NCBI GenBank assembly: GCA_014323785.1
Contig: JACONJ010000023.1
Span: 1 to 64,000 of the forward strand
Length of the DNA stretch: 64,000 bases
Direction: 5' to 3'
Source of the DNA: Paracoccaceae bacterium
GTDB taxonomy: Bacteria; Pseudomonadota; Alphaproteobacteria; Rhodobacterales; Rhodobacteraceae
Shown here: piece after piece, positions 26,636 through 35,867 of the stretch
How the letters are laid out: every line of letters starts with the position of its first letter
Numbering within the stretch: the first letter of the stretch is position 1
Made by a program: the position numbers and the translations under genes
The notes under the pieces: generated by a model
What the model was told of the DNA's origin: nothing
The model's database searches: none
Seen by the model: only the letters and a program-made list of their open reading frames with translations

Positions 26636-28228
26636 ATGAAAAAGGTTCTTTACACCACCACGGCCCTTGTGGCCCTGGCTGGCACCGCCCAGGCCGAGGT
26701 CTCGCTGAGCGGGTCCGCCAAAATGGGCATTGTCGGTGGCGACGACGACGACCGTAACGACGAGGTGCAGTTCTGGCAGGATGTCGATGTAACCTTCGGC
26801 CTGTCAGGGACCACCGATAACGGCCTGACCTTTGGCGCGTCCGTCGATCTGGATGAAAGTATCGAGGATACCTCAAAGTATGACGATGGCGGCACCACCG
26901 TGTTCATCTCGGGCGGGTTCGGCACCCTGACCATGGGCGATACCGACGGTGCCCTAGACTGGGCGATGTTTGAGGCCAACACCGCCGGCAGCCCGGGCTC
27001 CATCGACGATGCCGAGACTGGCCACACGGGCTACCTCGGTTCCTATGGTGACGGGGCGACGAGTGTTGCGCTGCCTGTGATGCCCACCCGCCGTGCGGTT
27101 GTGGTTGAAGTCGATAAGGATGCTGCTGATTACACCGATGATGGCAGGCCGACTATCGCCGTTGATGGTGGGACTGCTAATATCGCTGTCACGCATGCCA
27201 GGAAAAACGACGGACCACAACAGGGTGACACGGGTGACGAGGTGCCAGAGGTGGATCTGGAGGAAGACGGGTCCAATCAAGATGATTACGATAAATGGAT
27301 CATCTACCGCGACTCCACCGTGGCCCACGCCCAGACGACACATGCTGCCATCAATGTCCTTGGAGCCGAACGCAATGGTCGTCCCTTGAATCTGGCCAAG
27401 GATGGCTTTGAGTTCAAGAAAGATGACGTTGTTACGATGTCCGGCTTTGACGATAGTGCATCTGACGAAACCGACGCTGACGGCCAGATCCTGCGGTATC
27501 ACACCAACTTTGGTGACTTCGGCGTTGCCGTGTCGCTGGAACAGGCCGCGGGCGACGATGGCAAAGTGGGCAGCAACGCCAACGGCGGCTCCATGGCCAT
27601 CGGTGCCACCTATGCCATGGCACTGTCCGGCATGGACCTGTCCTTTGGTGCGGGCTATCAATCCACCGATTTCAATGTCACGGGTGATCAGAAGATCTAT
27701 GGCCTGAGCGTCAGGGCCGAGATGGCCAACGGCTTCTCTGCCGCCCTGCAATACAGCGACTGGTCCGGCATTCCCACCGTTCGCGAGTCGACGCTCACTA
27801 CGGAGTGGGTTGTCGAAGGTGATACCAACAATAATGGTGTGCGGGATGCTGGTTATCGCGATGTGGCTGAGATGGATGCAGATGGTAATCCTACAGGTAA
27901 TCGCACCTGCGAAGGTGTAGCTGTAAGTGCGACCAGTCCGTGCTATCTGCCCGAAGAAATCGTCCTGAGTGCCAAGATCAGTGGCGAGCCCGCCGATCTG
28001 GTCACCCGGGACGATTCGCACATCGGCATCGGCCTGGGCTATGATGCTGCCCCGTTTGCGGTTCACGTGAACTGGGGGGAGTATGACTCGGGTGCCTCCG
28101 GTTACGGCCTGGCCGCGGCCTATGACCTGGGCGGTGGTGCCCACGTCAAGCTGGGCTATGGCTCATCCAGCCCTGCTGATGGGGAAGATACCAGCAAGTG
28201 GTCCCTGGGCGTGTCCATGTCCTTCTAA
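26636..28228 (+). CDS. Outer-membrane porin
   Basis: This 530-aa protein has a signal peptide (MKKVLYTTTALVALAGTAQA), the alphaproteobacterial porin opening EVSLSGSAKMGIVG, GGFGTLTMGDTDGALDW, a glycine/aromatic beta-strand pattern and a C-terminal Phe (WSLGVSMSF) used by the BAM machinery. It forms a general diffusion pore. It is longer than the 300-400 aa usual here; Asp-rich segments around residues 150-260 and 385-460 probably are extended external loops. AAAGGAAAC gives a ribosome-binding site. About 270 bp upstream (26364-26635) holds no gene and no confident promoter. It is flanked on both sides by the coiled-coil family. Confidence 0.9.
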   Translation: MKKVLYTTTALVALAGTAQAEVSLSGSAKMGIVGGDDDDRNDEVQFWQDVDVTFGLSGTTDNGLTFGASVDLDESIEDTSKYDDGGTTVFISGGFGTLTMGDTDGALDWAMFEANTAGSPGSIDDAETGHTGYLGSYGDGATSVALPVMPTRRAVVVEVDKDAADYTDDGRPTIAVDGGTANIAVTHARKNDGPQQGDTGDEVPEVDLEEDGSNQDDYDKWIIYRDSTVAHAQTTHAAINVLGAERNGRPLNLAKDGFEFKKDDVVTMSGFDDSASDETDADGQILRYHTNFGDFGVAVSLEQAAGDDGKVGSNANGGSMAIGATYAMALSGMDLSFGAGYQSTDFNVTGDQKIYGLSVRAEMANGFSAALQYSDWSGIPTVRESTLTTEWVVEGDTNNNGVRDAGYRDVAEMDADGNPTGNRTCEGVAVSATSPCYLPEEIVLSAKISGEPADLVTRDDSHIGIGLGYDAAPFAVHVNWGEYDSGASGYGLAAAYDLGGGAHVKLGYGSSSPADGEDTSKWSLGVSMSF

Positions 28229-28236
28229 GGGGCATC

Positions 28237-28272
28237 CCCAAGGGGGGGCCTTCCCCAAGGGCCCCCCTATCC
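28237..28272 (+). terminator. GC-rich hairpin after the porin
   Basis: A GGGGGGGCC arm and a GGGCCCCCC arm can pair around a short loop just after the porin stop. There is no T-run, so termination is only suggested. Confidence 0.35.
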
Positions 28273-28358
28273 CCTTCCGTGCGGGGGCGGGCCCTGGTGC
28301 CTGCCCCTGCACACCCCGTTTCTTTTATGCACATTTTTATCCGGGGCCACCCGCCCCC

Positions 28359-28387
28359 TTGCCCACCGGCGGTGTCCGGGATATGAT
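28359..28387 (+). promoter_or_regulatory. Family promoter element, copy F
   Basis: TTGCCC-17 bp-TATGAT, ending 38 nt before the copy F ATG. Confidence 0.65.
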
Positions 28388-28425
28388 ACCCCCCGCACCA
28401 CCTGCAGCAGGGAAGGGACACCGCA

Positions 28426-28803
28426 ATGCCCGCCGTTGAGCCCCAAGAGGATCTGGCCGACTTCGCCACCAGGGCGGATCTGGCCCCCCTGGCCACCAGG
28501 AAGGACCTGGCCGATTTCGCCACAAAGAAGGATCTGGCCGAGGTAAAGGCCGACCTGCGCACCCAGATCGCCGGGGTCCGGTCCGATATGAAGGCCGATT
28601 TTGCCACCAAGGCCGACCTGCGCGCCGAGATCGCCGAGGCAGAAACCAGATTGGTCAAGGAAATCGCCGGGGTGAAGGAGGGCCTGGGCAAGGAAATCAC
28701 CGATGTGAGGGCCGACCTTCGCTGGATAAAGGGCATCGGCAGTTTCATGGCTGCGATGCTGGCCGCGCTGGTGTGGTTTGCCGCCCGCAGTGCCTTTTTA
28801 TAG
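28426..28803 (+). CDS. Coiled-coil tail-anchored family protein, copy F
   Basis: 125 aa: MPAVEPQEDLADFATRADLA, three ADL(A/R) blocks, a coiled coil with GVRSDMKADFATKADL, then IKGIGSFMAAMLAALVWFAA and a RSAFL end. First family gene right of the porin, same strand as the porin. Its GKEITDVRADLRWIKG region matches copies B and D, which lie on the other side. Confidence 0.75.
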   Translation: MPAVEPQEDLADFATRADLAPLATRKDLADFATKKDLAEVKADLRTQIAGVRSDMKADFATKADLRAEIAEAETRLVKEIAGVKEGLGKEITDVRADLRWIKGIGSFMAAMLAALVWFAARSAFL

Positions 28804-28834
28804 CGGGCGGTTATAGCGGACGGCCCCCGCCCCC

Positions 28835-28863
28835 TTGCCCACTGGCGGACTCCGCGACAGGCT
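28835..28863 (+). promoter_or_regulatory. Family promoter element, copy G (weak -10)
   Basis: TTGCCC-17 bp-CAGGCT, 60 nt before the copy G ATG. The following leader is nearly identical to that of copy I. Confidence 0.5.
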
Positions 28864-28923
28864 GTGATCCCCACAGGCGGGGCCCCTTCCCCGCACCGCC
28901 ACAGATAGAGAACGGACACAGCA

Positions 28924-29334
28924 ATGCCCGCAGTTGATACCCAAGAGGATCTGGCCGACTTCGCCACCAAGGCGGACCTGGCCCCCCTGGCCACCAAGGC
29001 CGACCTGGCCGATTTCGCCACCAAGAAGGATCTGCACACCGAAATCGCCGGCGTCCGGGCCGATATGAAGGCCGATTTCGCCACCAAGGCCGACCTGCGC
29101 GCCGAGATCGCCGAGGTAAAGACCGAAATCGCCGAGGCAAAGGCAGACCTGGGCAAGGAAATCGCCGGGGTCCGGTCCGATATGAAGGACCAGATCGCCG
29201 GGGTAAAAACCGAGATCGCCGGGGTAAAAACCGAGATCGCCGGGGTAAAAACCGACCTCCGCTGGATAAAGGGCATCGGAAGCGCAATTTTTGCGGTGCT
29301 GGTGTGGTTTGCCGCCCGCAGTACCTTTTTCTAG
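28924..29334 (+). CDS. Coiled-coil tail-anchored family protein, copy G
   Basis: 136 aa: MPAVDTQEDLADFATKADLA, repeated DFATKKDLHTEIAGVRADM blocks, three IAGVKTE units in a row, then IKGIGSAIFAVLVWFAARST plus FF. The upstream 85 bp and first 40 bp of coding sequence are almost the same as in copy I, a sign of recent segmental duplication. Confidence 0.75.
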   Translation: MPAVDTQEDLADFATKADLAPLATKADLADFATKKDLHTEIAGVRADMKADFATKADLRAEIAEVKTEIAEAKADLGKEIAGVRSDMKDQIAGVKTEIAGVKTEIAGVKTDLRWIKGIGSAIFAVLVWFAARSTFF

Positions 29335-29346
29335 CGAACCGCCCCC

Positions 29347-29375
29347 TTGCCCACTGGCGGCATCCGTGATATGAT
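29347..29375 (+). promoter_or_regulatory. Family promoter element, copy H1 (no gene of its own)
   Basis: TTGCCC-17 bp-TATGAT. It is followed not by a gene but by a second element 61 bp downstream. Confidence 0.55.
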
Positions 29376-29407
29376 ATCCCCCACAGGCGGGGCCCCTCTC
29401 CGCGCGC

Positions 29408-29436
29408 TTGCCCCTCGGCGGGATCCGGGGTATGAT
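29408..29436 (+). promoter_or_regulatory. Family promoter element, copy H2
   Basis: TTGCCC-17 bp-TATGAT, 40 nt before the copy H ATG. Confidence 0.65.
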
Positions 29437-29476
29437 ACCCCGCACCGCGACAAGGATTTTCCCAAGGACACCGCAC

Positions 29477-29986
29477 ATGCCCGCCGTTGATACCCGCACC
29501 GCCAGCCGCACCACCACACGCCCCCCGGCCGAATCAGGCGTTGACCAAGAAGGGGCCAAGGCCAAAGCCCGCCACCCGGATCAGGACAATTTCGCCACCA
29601 GGGCGGACCTCGCCCCCCTGGCCACCAAGGCCGATCTGGCCGATTTTGCCACAAAGAAGGATCTGCACACCGAGATCGCCGGCGTCCGGGCCGATATGAA
29701 GGACGAGTTCGCCAAGGTCCGCGCCGAGATGAAGGCCGATTTTGCCACCAAGGCCGACCTGCGCGCCGAAATCGCCGAGGTCCGGACCGAGATCGCCGGG
29801 GTAGAAACCAGATTGGGCAAGGAAATCGCCGGGGTCCGGTCCGATATGAAGGACCAGATCGCCGGGGTAAAAACCGAGATCACCGGGGTAAAAACCGACC
29901 TCCGCTGGATAAAGGGCATCGGCAGTTTCATGGCTGCGATGCTGGCCGCGCTGGTGTGGTTTGCCGCCCGCAGTGCCTTTTTATAG
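29477..29986 (+). CDS. Coiled-coil tail-anchored family protein, copy H
   Basis: 169 aa: MPAVDTRTASRTTTRPPAES followed by GVDQEGAKAKARHPDQ, the N-terminus type shared with copies A and E. DFATKKDLHTEIAGV blocks and an 11-residue coiled coil follow, then IKGIGSFMAAMLAALVWFAA and RSAFL. The tail is the same as in copy F. Confidence 0.75.
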   Translation: MPAVDTRTASRTTTRPPAESGVDQEGAKAKARHPDQDNFATRADLAPLATKADLADFATKKDLHTEIAGVRADMKDEFAKVRAEMKADFATKADLRAEIAEVRTEIAGVETRLGKEIAGVRSDMKDQIAGVKTEITGVKTDLRWIKGIGSFMAAMLAALVWFAARSAFL

Positions 29987-30003
29987 CGGGCAGGCTGCCC
30001 CCC

Positions 30004-30032
30004 TTGCCCACCGGCGGACTCCGCGACAGGCT
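30004..30032 (+). promoter_or_regulatory. Family promoter element, copy I (weak -10)
   Basis: TTGCCC-17 bp-CAGGCT, 60 nt before the copy I ATG. Confidence 0.5.
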
Positions 30033-30092
30033 GTGATCCCCACAGGCGGGGCCCCTTCCCCGCACCGCCACAGATAGAGAACGGACACAGCA

Positions 30093-30572
30093 ATGCCCGC
30101 AGTTGATACCCAAGAGGGTCTGGCCGACTTCGCCACCAAGGCGGACCTGGACGATTTGGCCACCAATGCCGATCTGCGCACCGAGATCGCCGAGGTGAAG
30201 GCCGCGATGGCCAGCCTGGAACGCCGCCTGCGCACCGAGAACACCGAGGGCAGGACAGAGCTGCGCACCAGGATCAGCGAAGTCGATATCGGGATGATCA
30301 ACAAAATCGGAGAGATGGAACGCCGCCTGCGCACCGAGAACACCGAGGGCAGGACAGAGCTGCGCACCAGGATCAGCGAAGTCGATATCGGGATGATCAA
30401 CAAGATCGGCGAGGTCCGGGTCGAGATGGCCAGCCTGGAACGCCGCCTGTGCACCGAGATCAGCGAGGGCAGGATCGAGATGGTCGATGTGAAAGTCGAC
30501 GTGGGATTTATAAAACTCATCGGGGGCGGAATCCTTCTGGTAGTGTACATACTTTTTTTGATTTTTGCTTGA
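30093..30572 (+). CDS. Coiled-coil tail-anchored family protein, copy I
   Basis: 159 aa: MPAVDTQEGLADFATKADLD, then a divergent coiled coil made of two near-identical units (RLRTENTEGRTELRTRISEV and DIGMINKIGE), and a third tail type, FIKLIGGGILLVVYILFLIF. The N-terminal 40 bp and leader match copy G, but the rest differs, so it looks like a chimera. Confidence 0.72.
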   Translation: MPAVDTQEGLADFATKADLDDLATNADLRTEIAEVKAAMASLERRLRTENTEGRTELRTRISEVDIGMINKIGEMERRLRTENTEGRTELRTRISEVDIGMINKIGEVRVEMASLERRLCTEISEGRIEMVDVKVDVGFIKLIGGGILLVVYILFLIFA

Positions 30573-30593
30573 ACCCTTCCTGTGAGTGCGCAA

Positions 30594-30700
30594 GAGGACA
30601 CCGCCAGACCCGCACCGCCAGCCGGACCCCGGCCGATGCGGATATGGCCGCGCCGATGATCACGCTGGTGTGGTTTGCCGTTCGCGGTGCCTTTTTCCAG
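30594..30700 (+). pseudogene. Remnant of a tenth coiled-coil family gene
   Basis: It keeps a start-like part (RTASRTPADADM) and a tail (LVWFAVRGAFF), but the coiled coil is deleted and no start codon context remains. The usual TTTTTCTAGCG at the tail end reads TTTTTCCAGCG, so the stop codon is mutated. Confidence 0.6.
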
Positions 30701-30785
30701 CGGGGGGCCTTGCCGTCCCTGTGCGCCTGTGCCATCAAGGGGGCGGCAACATAAGGGCGACACAGCCGGAACAGGGGGCAAAGGG

Positions 30786-31280
30786 ATGAATTCTGTGTGT
30801 GGCGGACGGGCCGGGGCGGTGCTGCTGATGCTGCTGGCCCTGGCGGCGTGCGGCGGGGGAAACCCGTTCCGTAACGAAATGGATCAGGATACGCGCGATG
30901 CGCTGGTGGCGGACGGCACGCTGCCCGATCCGAATGCGCCCTCAATCCTTGATCTGCTGCGGCCGGGCGATGACCCGAATACCGCGGTGGCGGTTAACCT
31001 GTACCTGTGGAATGCCGCGCTGGAGGTGCTGGAATTCATGCCGGTTGAGATGGCAGACCCGTTTTCAGGCGTTATCGTCTTCGGGTATGGCCGGGTGCCG
31101 GGGGAAAATCGCACCTATCGCGCAACGGTGCATGTCAGCGACCCGGCCCTGGACGCGCGCAGCCTGCGCGTGGCGGTGATGGGCCCAGGGGGGCCGGTAA
31201 GCCAGGAGGAGGCCCGCCAGATCGAAGACGCCATCCTGACCCGCGCGCGGCAGTTGCGGGTGCGTGACGCGGCACTTTAG
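30786..31280 (+). CDS. DUF3576 lipoprotein
   Basis: This 164-aa protein has a lipoprotein signal (AVLLMLLALAACGGG, lipobox LAAC) and the DUF3576 body: NLYLWNAALEVLEFMP, DPFSGVIVFGYGRVPGENRT and YRATVHVSDPALDAR. In alphaproteobacteria this gene commonly sits directly before leuS, as here (33-bp gap). Probably an outer-membrane or periplasmic assembly-related lipoprotein; function unknown. Confidence 0.88.
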   Translation: MNSVCGGRAGAVLLMLLALAACGGGNPFRNEMDQDTRDALVADGTLPDPNAPSILDLLRPGDDPNTAVAVNLYLWNAALEVLEFMPVEMADPFSGVIVFGYGRVPGENRTYRATVHVSDPALDARSLRVAVMGPGGPVSQEEARQIEDAILTRARQLRVRDAAL

Positions 31281-31312
31281 CGGGGCCGCCCGCGGGGCAA
31301 AGGATGGTTTGA

Positions 31313-34045
31313 ATGTCGCGCTATAATCCCGCCGGGATGGAACCCCGATGGCAAAGCAAATGGGACGAGGAGGGGGTGTTTTGCGCCGCGCCCGACCCCG
31401 ACAAGCCCAAGTATTACGTGCTGGAGATGTTTCCCTATCCGTCGGGGCGCATCCATATCGGGCATGTGCGCAACTATACGATGGGCGATGTGATTGCGCG
31501 CCATAAACTGGCAACGGGGCATAATGTGCTGCACCCGATGGGGTGGGATGCCTTTGGCCTGCCGGCCGAGAATGCCGCCATGGCTTTGGGCAAGCATCCG
31601 GCGGACTGGACGCGGGATAATATCGCCGCAATGCGGGCGCAGATGCGCCCCCTGGGCCTGTCCATCGACTGGGTGCGGGAATTCGCCACGTGTGACCCGG
31701 AGTATTATGGCCAGCAGCAAGCACTGTTTCTGGATTTTCTTGCCGCGGGGCTGGCCGAGCGCCGCCCTGCCATGGTGAACTGGGATCCGGTGGAACGCAC
31801 AGTGCTGGCCAATGAACAGGTGATTGACGGCAAGGGCTGGCGTTCCGGCGCGGTGGTGGAACGCCGCGAATTGACGCAGTGGTTTTTCAAAATCTCTGAC
31901 ATGGCCGAGGAGTTGCTGACATCCCTGGACGGGCTGGCGCACTGGCCCGCCAAGGTAAAACTGATGCAGGCCAACTGGATCGGCAAATCCCGGGGGCTGC
32001 AGTGCACATGGCCCCTGGTGACGCCCGTTTGCGGCCACGACGGGGTTGAGGTGTATACCACGCGGCCCGATACGCTGATGGGGGCGTCTTTTGTTGCGTT
32101 ATCGCCGTATCATCCCCTGATCAAAGCCTTGGAAGGGGGCAATGCGGCCTTGGCCGAGGGTGGGGCAGAGATGCGCCAGAGTTTCGAACGGGGGGACGAC
32201 CGCGAAAAGGCAATTCTGGCCCAGATGTTTCAGGGCGGCACCAGCGCGGCGGCGGTGGACGCGGGCGAAAAGATCGGGTACGATACCGGGCTGCGCGTGC
32301 GGCACCCCCTGGACCCTGATTGGGAGCTGCCGGTCTGGGTGGCCAATTTCGTTATGATGGATTACGGGACGGGGGCGATTTTCGGCTGCCCGGCGCACGA
32401 CCAGCGGGATTTAGAGTTTGCGCGGAAATACGGGTTGCCGGTGCGTGATACCTTTATGGCATTGAAGGATCCGGCCCCAGTGACCGACCGGGCCTTTGTT
32501 CCGCCAAAGACCGACCGGGTAAAGTGGATCGATCATTTCACGGGGCTCAGGGAGGCGACAGGGGAAGAGGCCATCGACGCCGCAATCCGTTTTATCGAGG
32601 GCAAGGGGTGCGGCCGGGGCGTAACCCGCTATCGCCTGCGGGATTGGGGGATCAGCAGGCAACGCTACTGGGGCTGCCCGATTCCGGTGGTGCATTGCCC
32701 CGCGTGCGGCGTGGTGCCGGAACGGAAAGAAAATCTGCCCATCGAATTGCCCCGGGATGTGGATCTGTCGGCCCCGGGCAACCCCCTGGACCGGCACCCG
32801 ACCTGGCGCAATGTGCGCTGCCCGGCGTGCGGGGGGGAGGCCCTGCGGGAAACCGACACGATGGACACGTTTGTGGATTCATCGTGGTATTTTGCGCGGT
32901 TTACGGCCCCGGGGGCGAAAACCCCGACGGATGCGGCGACCGTGGCCCGCTGGATGAATGTGGACCAGTATATCGGCGGGGTGGAACACGCGATTCTGCA
33001 CCTGCTTTATGCCCGATTCTTTGCCCGTGCGCTGCACAGGTGCGGGCATCTGCCGGAAACGGCGGTGGAACCCTTTGACGCGCTGTTCACGCAGGGGATG
33101 GTAACGCACGCGATTTATAGGAGCTGGGACCGGATACCAGACCACAGCAGGCCCAAGAGCGAAGAAGCCGTGATCATTGTTCCCCGTTATCACTACCCGG
33201 AGGAGGTTGTGCTCCATCAACAGGGTGACAAGGTGGTTGCATTGCTGAGATCCGAGATGAAGGAAGATAAATTTGATCCTGAAAACGCCAAAGATCGCGA
33301 TGACTGGTTACGAGCTTATGAACGCCGGGAAATCGAGATTATCCCCTCGGCCAAGATGTCAAAATCGAAGAAGAACGTTGTGGACCCGGTGGCGATTATT
33401 GACCGGTATGGGGCGGATACCGTGCGCTGGTTCGTGCTGTCGGACAGCCCGCCGGAACGCGATGTGGAATGGACCGCGGCGGGGGCCGAGGCCGCGTTCC
33501 GGCACCTGTCCCGCGTCTGGGCACTGTCCGAGCGTATCGCCGGGATGGATCCGTCCGCGCCGGGGGCGGGGGATGAAGGTGTGCTGCGCGCGCTGCACAG
33601 GACGATTCGCGATGTCACGGCGGACATTGCGCGTTTCGGCTTTAATTCAGCCATCGCCAGGCTGTATGCCTTTACCGGCATTCTGGCGAAATCCACGGCA
33701 GGCCATGCCGTGCAGCGGCAGGCGATGATGGGGCTGGCGCAACTGATGGCCCCCATGGTTCCGCACCTCGCCGAGGGGATATGGGAACGCCATGGCAGTG
33801 AAGGGCTGGTTGTTACCGCACCCTGGCCCCGGGCAGAGGCGCGCTATCTGGCCGAGGATACGGTAACTTTGCCGATTCAGATCAACGGCAGGCGCAAATC
33901 CGACATTGTGGTGGCGAAAGACCTGGCCAGGGACAAGGTTGAACAACTGGTGCTGGCGGATGCGGCCGTGGCCAGGGCCCTGCAGGGCGGGACGCCGAAG
34001 AAGCTGATTCTTGTGCCGAACCGAATTGTCAATGTTGTTCTTTAG
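31313..34045 (+). CDS. leuS: Leucyl-tRNA synthetase
   Basis: The 910-aa class I synthetase has [20 protein letters not shown] (HIGH), an editing domain, zinc-site Cys pairs ([15 protein letters not shown]) and [12 protein letters not shown] (KMSKS at residues 681-685). It charges tRNA-Leu. It is about 40 aa longer than I expect because of a charged insertion before KMSKS (around residues 605-675, with [19 protein letters not shown] and then [13 protein letters not shown]). It is translated first in an operon with lptE (14-bp overlap) and holA. Confidence 0.96.
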   Translation: MSRYNPAGMEPRWQSKWDEEGVFCAAPDPDKPKYYVLEMFPYPSGRIHIGHVRNYTMGDVIARHKLATGHNVLHPMGWDAFGLPAENAAMALGKHPADWTRDNIAAMRAQMRPLGLSIDWVREFATCDPEYYGQQQALFLDFLAAGLAERRPAMVNWDPVERTVLANEQVIDGKGWRSGAVVERRELTQWFFKISDMAEELLTSLDGLAHWPAKVKLMQANWIGKSRGLQCTWPLVTPVCGHDGVEVYTTRPDTLMGASFVALSPYHPLIKALEGGNAALAEGGAEMRQSFERGDDREKAILAQMFQGGTSAAAVDAGEKIGYDTGLRVRHPLDPDWELPVWVANFVMMDYGTGAIFGCPAHDQRDLEFARKYGLPVRDTFMALKDPAPVTDRAFVPPKTDRVKWIDHFTGLREATGEEAIDAAIRFIEGKGCGRGVTRYRLRDWGISRQRYWGCPIPVVHCPACGVVPERKENLPIELPRDVDLSAPGNPLDRHPTWRNVRCPACGGEALRETDTMDTFVDSSWYFARFTAPGAKTPTDAATVARWMNVDQYIGGVEHAILHLLYARFFARALHRCGHLPETAVEPFDALFTQGMVTHAIYRSWDRIPDHSRPKSEEAVIIVPRYHYPEEVVLHQQGDKVVALLRSEMKEDKFDPENAKDRDDWLRAYERREIEIIPSAKMSKSKKNVVDPVAIIDRYGADTVRWFVLSDSPPERDVEWTAAGAEAAFRHLSRVWALSERIAGMDPSAPGAGDEGVLRALHRTIRDVTADIARFGFNSAIARLYAFTGILAKSTAGHAVQRQAMMGLAQLMAPMVPHLAEGIWERHGSEGLVVTAPWPRAEARYLAEDTVTLPIQINGRRKSDIVVAKDLARDKVEQLVLADAAVARALQGGTPKKLILVPNRIVNVVL

Positions 34046-34547
34046 CCGCCGCGCAGTGCTTGGCCTTTCGGGTGTTTTGGCCCTGGGGGCGTGCGGGTTT
34101 CGCCCGGTGCACGCCCCGGACGGGGCGGGAGCGGTGCTGCGCGGGCAGGTGCGGGTGCAGGCACCGGAAAATCGCGCCGAATTTCATCTGGTGTCCCGGC
34201 TGGAGGAGCGCCTGGGCCGCGCCGGGGAAGGTACGCGGGAGGGTACCGGGGCGGCACGCTACGCACTGGCCTTTGACGTCAGCATTGAACGGCGCGGAAC
34301 CGCCGTGACCAGTTCAAATGCCATTACGCGAATCAGACTGGTGGGAGAGGCGCAATTCCGCATAACGCGGGCGGGCCACACCGCGCCGGTTCACGCTGGC
34401 CGGGTGCGCAGTTTCACCGCCTATTCCACAACGGGGGTCGCCATTGCACACACGGCCCCGAGACGGCATGCCGAAGAACGGCTGATGGTGGTGCTGGCCG
34501 ACCAGATCGTTGCAAACCTGCTGTCCAGTGCCGGGCACTGGCCGTGA
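34032..34547 (+). CDS. lptE: LPS-assembly lipoprotein LptE
   Basis: The 171-aa protein has a twin-Arg-like lipoprotein signal ([19 protein letters not shown]) and the short LptE domain ([20 protein letters not shown], then [12 protein letters not shown]). It plugs LptD in the outer membrane and helps place LPS. The ATG at 34032 overlaps the end of leuS. Its stop overlaps the holA GTG (GTGA). Confidence 0.85.
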   Translation: MLFFSRRAVLGLSGVLALGACGFRPVHAPDGAGAVLRGQVRVQAPENRAEFHLVSRLEERLGRAGEGTREGTGAARYALAFDVSIERRGTAVTSSNAITRIRLVGEAQFRITRAGHTAPVHAGRVRSFTAYSTTGVAIAHTAPRRHAEERLMVVLADQIVANLLSSAGHWP

Positions 34548-35584
34548 AACTGACCCCGCGACAGGTCCAGGCCTTTATTGCCCGGCCTGACCCGAAGGTA
34601 TCCGGCCTGCTGCTGTATGGTGCCAATGCGATGCGCGTGGCATGCAGGCGGCAAGAGGTGCTGGACACCCTTTTGGGCCCCGGGGCCGGGGATGAGCTGC
34701 GCCTGACCCGCCTGTCCGCCGGGGCGGTGCGGGGCGATGCAGCCGCGCTGGCGGATGCGGTCAGGGCGCGGGGCTTTTTTGCCGGCCCCCGGGCGGTGGT
34801 GGTAGAGGAGGCGGGCGATGCCCTGGCCCCGGTGATTCGGGCGGGGCTCGGGGCATGGCAGCCGGGCGATGCGCGGATCATCGTGACGGCCGGGCGATTG
34901 GGGCCCTCTTCAGCTTTGCGCAAATTGTTTGAAGGGCATAAAACCGCCTGTGCCGCCGCGATTTATGATGACCCGCCTGCGCACCGCGAGGTAGAGGCGC
35001 ATTTGCAAAAGGCGGGGGTGGGGCGGATTGACCCTGCCGCACTGGCGGATGTGATGGCCCTGGCACAGTCGCTGGCCCCGGGCGAGATGCGGCAGATGGC
35101 GCGGAAACTGGCACTGTATAAGCACGGCGATGACAGCCCCCTGACCCCTGCGGATGTTGCCGCCTGCGCCCCCGCAACGGTGGAGGCCGCGCTTGACGAT
35201 ATTCTGCACGTGGTGGCCGAGGCCCGCACCGGAAAGATCGGCCCCCTGATCACACGGCTGGGCGGGCAGGGGGTGCAGCCCGTGGGCCTGTGCATCGCGG
35301 CACTTCGGCATTTCCGGACGCTGCATATGGCGGCGGGCCACCCAAAGGGGCCGTTGGCCGGGCTCGCCGCCGCGCGCCCGCCGATATTCGGCCCCCGCCG
35401 CGACCGCATGACCCGCCAGGCACAAAACTGGGGTGTGACACGGCTTGAGGGCGCCATCCGCCTGCTGGTGGATACGGATTTGACGCTGCGCTCAACGCAG
35501 AAGGCCCCGCAGATGGCGTTAATGGAACGCGCACTGATCCGCCTGGCCATGATGATGCGGCGCACAGGGCGGGGCAGGGTATAG
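34544..35584 (+). CDS. holA: DNA polymerase III delta subunit HolA
   Basis: The 346-aa protein matches HolA: GLLLYGANAMRVACRRQEVL (degenerate nucleotide loop), FFAGPRAVVVEEAGD, LAPGEMRQMARKLALYKHGD and a C-terminal collar domain ending QMALMERALIRLAMM. It opens the beta clamp within the clamp loader. It starts at a GTG overlapping lptE; the order leuS-lptE-holA is standard in this group. Confidence 0.9.
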   Translation: MKLTPRQVQAFIARPDPKVSGLLLYGANAMRVACRRQEVLDTLLGPGAGDELRLTRLSAGAVRGDAAALADAVRARGFFAGPRAVVVEEAGDALAPVIRAGLGAWQPGDARIIVTAGRLGPSSALRKLFEGHKTACAAAIYDDPPAHREVEAHLQKAGVGRIDPAALADVMALAQSLAPGEMRQMARKLALYKHGDDSPLTPADVAACAPATVEAALDDILHVVAEARTGKIGPLITRLGGQGVQPVGLCIAALRHFRTLHMAAGHPKGPLAGLAAARPPIFGPRRDRMTRQAQNWGVTRLEGAIRLLVDTDLTLRSTQKAPQMALMERALIRLAMMMRRTGRGRV

Positions 35585-35630
35585 GGGACGGGCCGCACCG
35601 GGGCAGGCGGTGGTGTTTTGCTGCGGGGCA

Positions 35631-35689
35631 GTGAAGGGTCTGTGAAGGCCCTGTGAAGGCCCTTCACGGCGGCTTCACAGCCCCCTCAC
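35631..35689. repeat. Phased GTGAAG inverted array
   Basis: GTGAAGG occurs at 35631, 35642 and 35653 (exactly 11 bp apart). The inverted form CTTCAC/CCTCAC occurs at 35662, 35673 and 35684 (again 11 bp apart). The whole is a dyad centred on 35660, including the perfect palindrome GTGAAGGCCCTTCAC. Half-sites on one face of the helix suggest cooperative binding of a regulator. It lies between holA and the hicB-like gene. Confidence 0.7.
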
Positions 35690-35867
35690 GGTTCAAGGAT
35701 GTTCCCCACCCCCTTTTCGTCATTTGCGGGGGATTGACGGCCCAGGTCAGCCCGAAAGGAACACTGGCACTTGAATCCTGTGTGCGCAAAAGACGCTTGC
35801 GGGATCACTGGAAAACGATTAATTCCATGTCTGGAAATGACTGGAACGATTCGATGGGGAAATTGAC

